22,925 bases of DNA from Saccoglossus kowalevskii (taxonomy: Eukaryota > Hemichordata > Enteropneusta > Harrimaniidae): contig NW_003151771.1 of the NCBI RefSeq assembly GCF_000003605.2, positions 7,638-30,562 of the forward strand, written 5' to 3'. The position numbers and the translations under genes are program-made. Numbering within the stretch: the first letter of the stretch is position 1; every line of letters begins with the position of its first letter. Positions 19,367 through 22,925 of this stretch are shown one piece after another. The notes beneath the pieces are model-generated. The model did no database searches. It was not told where the DNA came from and saw nothing but the letters and a program-made list of their open reading frames with translations.

Positions 19367-19919
19367 AATGCTGGTTTACAAGTTATGCAAAGTTATCTGA
19401 AGAAAGTACACTTTGCATGAACACAAGTGTAGCGGTTTACATTCTGTATATCAATACAAGTTTTACAACTAGCATAAAGTCAAATACATGGGTGGATTCA
19501 CGGACGGTAAAAGTAACAGTTGACAATTCTTCAAATAAGACTGTGCTACTATGTAACACCACGAGTTTGTCGAGTTCACTGTTTGTACCATGGTTCTGCG
19601 TACGTATATTATTATATTAACTCTAACTCCTACAAAACTACAAAAAATCTAATTTCAGTAAGGTAGACATTTACTCTCACATTTACCATACAACTTAGAT
19701 CGATATTTTCCTAAACACAAAAAGTTGTAAACAGGGAACTTGTCCAATTTCCTAGTAAATTGACAGTTTGGAAGAATGAAACTGGCGGAATCTGGAGAAA
19801 AATATCGGTTATGGAAAAGTGATTTTGCTGGAATTACCTGTAAATCCGCACATTTCACTTTCTCTTCATGTTAATTGCGTTTGCTACAGATAACTGAACA
19901 TAATTTGTAAACCAGCATT
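19367..19919. mobile_element. MITE-like element with 36-bp terminal inverted repeats
   Basis: The left end (19367-19402) starts AATGCTGGTTTACAAGTTAT. The right end (19884-19919), read in reverse complement, starts AATGCTGGTTTACAAATTAT. Over 36 positions there are five mismatches. The 553-bp body contains only short open frames and no recognisable transposase, which fits a non-autonomous miniature inverted-repeat element. TA dinucleotides occur next to both ends, but a target-site duplication cannot be fixed. The superfamily is unknown. Confidence 0.65.
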
Positions 19920-21448
19920 GTATTAGATATCTTCACCTGATATCGGACCCTGTTTCTTGACTAAGACTGGCAGCACTACGTTGTAAAGTACACAGTGTAA
20001 AGTGATAAGAAATATTCTTTCTAAATTATTGAAATATTAAGCCATATGAAGTTCCCGGCAAATAAACGCACGAGAAAGGTCATTCCAGAGTCATGTGATA
20101 TGCATTGAATTATGCATTCGCAAATGACAAAACATGCAATAGACATTTTGTGTTTATGCAAACTATATTCCGTTCAGCGCTGTGTTCGGGGCAATGCAAC
20201 AGATTGTAGAATCTTTGAATGTTTTTCTTGGTATCAGATTAAATCACAATAGTATTGTTTTACATACAGAATTTGTATATTGAATAAAACTCTGCAGCAG
20301 TAATCAAGGTCTGGAATTGACGGGAGATATAGCTTCTTCTAAACTATTTCAAAAGTAGACCAATGATAAAATAACCCACAACATTAAACCACAGTACGTA
20401 GATCTTCTAACGACTGAACTATTACGATTTTCGATGGTATGCATGGTGATGTAATATGTAATAATGTAATAAATAAATGTAAATGTAATAATGATGATGG
20501 ATTTCATGCACAACATGGTCATGGTAAACAGACAAACTGATGTCACAACTTTTCTGTGCTAATTATTATTTTTGAATTTTAAAGTATAATATTTTGAGTG
20601 AATGTAGGAATGACCTGCATTATAGGAAGTAATCATATTATTGAACAGGTCGTTGCTACTGTACTACAGTAATTGATAACATAACATTTGAATACATAAT
20701 GCCACGAAAAGAGATAAAGAAAACTAATTCAATGAGGGAAGGGGATTGATAACAAACTACTTGATGCATTATGCGAATTGATCAATTACAACAAATATTT
20801 GTTTTGTTCGTCTATGCTGAACAAACGCCTGTGAGTGCATTCTATTCGCGTTTTCATCGGCTTGTATAGTAGTTCATGTTTGTGATCAGCTAATAAACCT
20901 ATATATTCAATTTCTTTGCAAAAATAATGTACGTTACAATGACACAACATGGCTAGTCGTGTGACAAAATATGATTTTTTTCACAATGTTCAAACAATGT
21001 ACACATCGTTCTACTCCAGAAACGTCAAAACCAGTTATTGTATTGGCATGTACTAAAATCATGCCGAATTGTTATATTTTAGTTACTAAAGTAATAAACA
21101 TTATGACAAGCCGGTAGGCTGGTTGGCGATCCGCTCAGCTCAAAATCAAACAAACTGCTTTTGCCATGGTAGGACATGAACATGAAGCTAACGCTGATTC
21201 ATCACGTATTCTGCTGTTATAATTATTATTTCCAAGCGCTTTGCAATTGTATTTTCTAGATTCTGTGATTGAATGCAGCATTTATAGTTCATTCAAAGTT
21301 CAAAGTTGCGTTTGGATTACGTTAATACAGTGTTACAATGTAGGCGCGGGTGGTCTCAGTCGGTGCGCAACTTAGCCAAAATAGAAAGCCTGATCATTTG
21401 AACACTGTTATTACAAGACTGGTAGGAGATAATACATTTGGGGCGAAA
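19920..21448. other. Non-coding AT-rich stretch
   Basis: No gene or element is recognised. A degenerate TAATG/AAATG microsatellite-like run lies at about 20452-20500. Confidence 0.45.
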
Positions 21449-21905
21449 GTGTTCGAAAGAAATGTTTTTATTGCTGTTGCCATTGCTGCGATGGGTCAGG
21501 ATTTTGTTTCCAATTAGTGACGACATGACTTGCCAACCAATATGAACAAAATTGGCCACGCCAAACAAATCACAGAAGAGATAAAAAGTCGTTACTGGTG
21601 AAAAGTTGCTTCAAATTTGTGCTCAAATTTATCGGTAATGAAAAAAGTCATCAAAAACAAATTAGTAACTTTGTGCCCACACTAAAGTTGAGTAGAATGA
21701 GCTATGTCCGAGGTATTTAATTCTAAATTTGCAGGGTACATGTGACTCCAAGCTATTCAAAAATCAGTTTTGTTGGCAGTTGCTATAGTAACAGTGGCCC
21801 AGGATTTTTTTCCAGATTTTACCTACTAACTAGAGTGAAGGTGTGACCTGCCTGCCAACTTTGAGCGAAATCGGCCTAGTAAAAAAAACTAGCGGAGTGA
21901 TTCGC
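21449..21905. repeat. Degenerate direct repeat pair of about 150 bp
   Basis: Copy A (about 21449-21600) and copy B (about 21757-21905) share GTTGC(C/T)AT...GG(G/C)(T/C)CAGGATTT..TTTCCA, then TGAC(T/C)TGCC..CCAA, then AAAT(T/C)GGCC. About 160 bp of unrelated sequence separates them. They look like two old copies of one interspersed repeat and contain no ORF. Confidence 0.55.
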
Positions 21906-22925
21906 CAAAATTGTATTGTATATTTTAACTTTAGTCCTTTCACATAATTTTATTTTTTCGTATTGAACCAGATATTCTTCTGGTATAATTGCGCTTCAAG
22001 CAGCCATACTTCTGGTGGCATTTATGTTTAGTTGGTACACTTTTGGCATACAACTGTTTGAATTCACTATTGCATATACCTGGTGAGATGGTATTTATTG
22101 TAATCACTTGGATTTGCGATTATCCTGCTTGTATTTGTAACCCAGGGTTATATTACAACCCACTTTTTACATTATGTAAATTTATGTATTTCGGTTGTTA
22201 GTTTTTATATTCTGTACCTTCTTGTGGGTAGGTAAATTTATTTCAACCTATCTGCATTATGCACGTTTTTTGGATATGGGTATATTGCCCTCTATAGCTA
22301 GAAATATGTAGACAGGGTTGGAAGACATGGAATCACATAGAAATTATTCTATTTTGGTTTTAAACATACCATGAGCTTCTTGATTTTATGCCCGAGGCAA
22401 ACAGGTCGATTCCTACAGGTACATACAGACTGTTTGCTAGAATCTTGGTGATTTGCTATTTGAGATTGAAGTATGTACATCTCCTAGACGTTGTGTCGGC
22501 CACACTGTTTCTATTTCCCAATCAATCTCCTCTACTAGCTGGCCTAGCATGGGGGATTTTGTCCTCATATGTTTTGTGATATACACTAGTACAGTTGTTG
22601 TGGCGCAACTTTTATATTCTGTATCTCATCTAGAAAGCAATCTATTTTAGCTAGTGCCCTGCAAACATCGTCAGTATGTTTATATGGAGCATATAGATGT
22701 GCTTTCCAAGAGAACTACTCCACATTCTACATTCAAGGCGTCCGTAACCAGTTTTATGGCCGGAGTTGATGGATTAATCTGTGATCCCTATCTTATGTAC
22801 ATCCACTTGATGGGAGTCAGGCTTTGTGTGGACCCACACTGCTGTGCTGTGTGTACTAACACCTGGACGAGGCATACTCTTGAGGCTGTTTGAGGCACAT
22901 GGCCTCTCATGGATGAAGGCATTTT
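21906..22925. other. Unidentified stretch at right edge
   Basis: From about 22380 to the end, base composition is less AT-rich than the preceding 6 kb. Overlapping plus frames are open at 22388-22579, 22453-22650 and 22654-22893; the last contains a Cys/His cluster (DPHCCAVCTNTWTRH). None matches a family I know and the frames do not join through obvious splice sites. This may be the edge of a larger mobile element or gene continuing to the right. Confidence 0.3.

Noticed and set aside
1-22925. tRNA, rRNA, CRISPR, bacterial operon or origin features
   Set aside because: No B-box-like tRNA sequence, rRNA segment, spaced direct-repeat array or bacterial gene organisation was seen on either strand.

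Overview
The window reads as animal nuclear DNA. It is AT-rich, with short exons bounded by GT/AG splice signals, long introns and many decayed DNA and tyrosine-recombinase transposons of kinds common in marine invertebrates. Nothing bacterial or viral stands out. The species cannot be fixed from sequence alone; a mollusc-like, other lophotrochozoan or invertebrate deuterostome genome would fit.

The main gene lies on the minus strand and covers roughly 11.47 kb down to 0.6 kb, running off the left edge. Seven exons can be joined by eye with matching reading phase at every junction: 11473-11208, 10973-10947, 6479-6442, 5265-5179, 2199-1468, 1254-1123 and 750-595. Together they encode an acidic, flexible stretch, then a ZU5 domain, then a UPA domain, in the order seen in the cytoplasmic half of UNC5-type netrin receptors and related death-domain proteins. 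The death domain expected next would be left of the window. No membrane-spanning exon was found to the right, so the N-terminus is open.

The introns of this gene are full of other elements. The 3 kb intron before the ZU5 exon holds a tandem repeat array (2.37-3.06 kb), a plus-strand fragment of a P2X7-like C-terminal domain (3.35-3.49 kb) and the core of a decayed THAP-type transposase (4.0-4.9 kb, minus). The THAP finger of what looks like the same element lies at 5.49-5.71 kb, so the 87-nt exon at 5179-5265 sits inside the span of the relic. The 4.5 kb intron further upstream holds a decayed DIRS-like retrotransposon (RT, RNase H, tyrosine recombinase; minus strand) with inverted terminal repeats at 7.77-8.10 and 10.54-10.83 kb.

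Right of the receptor gene, a small plus-strand spliced ORF (12176-12452 joined to 12722-12766) resembles the N-terminus of Crypton-derived (DUF3504-like) proteins. From 12.8 kb to the right end there is no gene I can support. This part holds an IS630/Tc1-like transposase relic (16.04-16.44 kb, minus), some coding-like plus-strand fragments (15.27-16.03 kb), a MITE-like element with 36-bp terminal inverted repeats (19367-19919), a degenerate 150-bp repeat pair (21.45-21.91 kb) and an unidentified stretch at the right edge.
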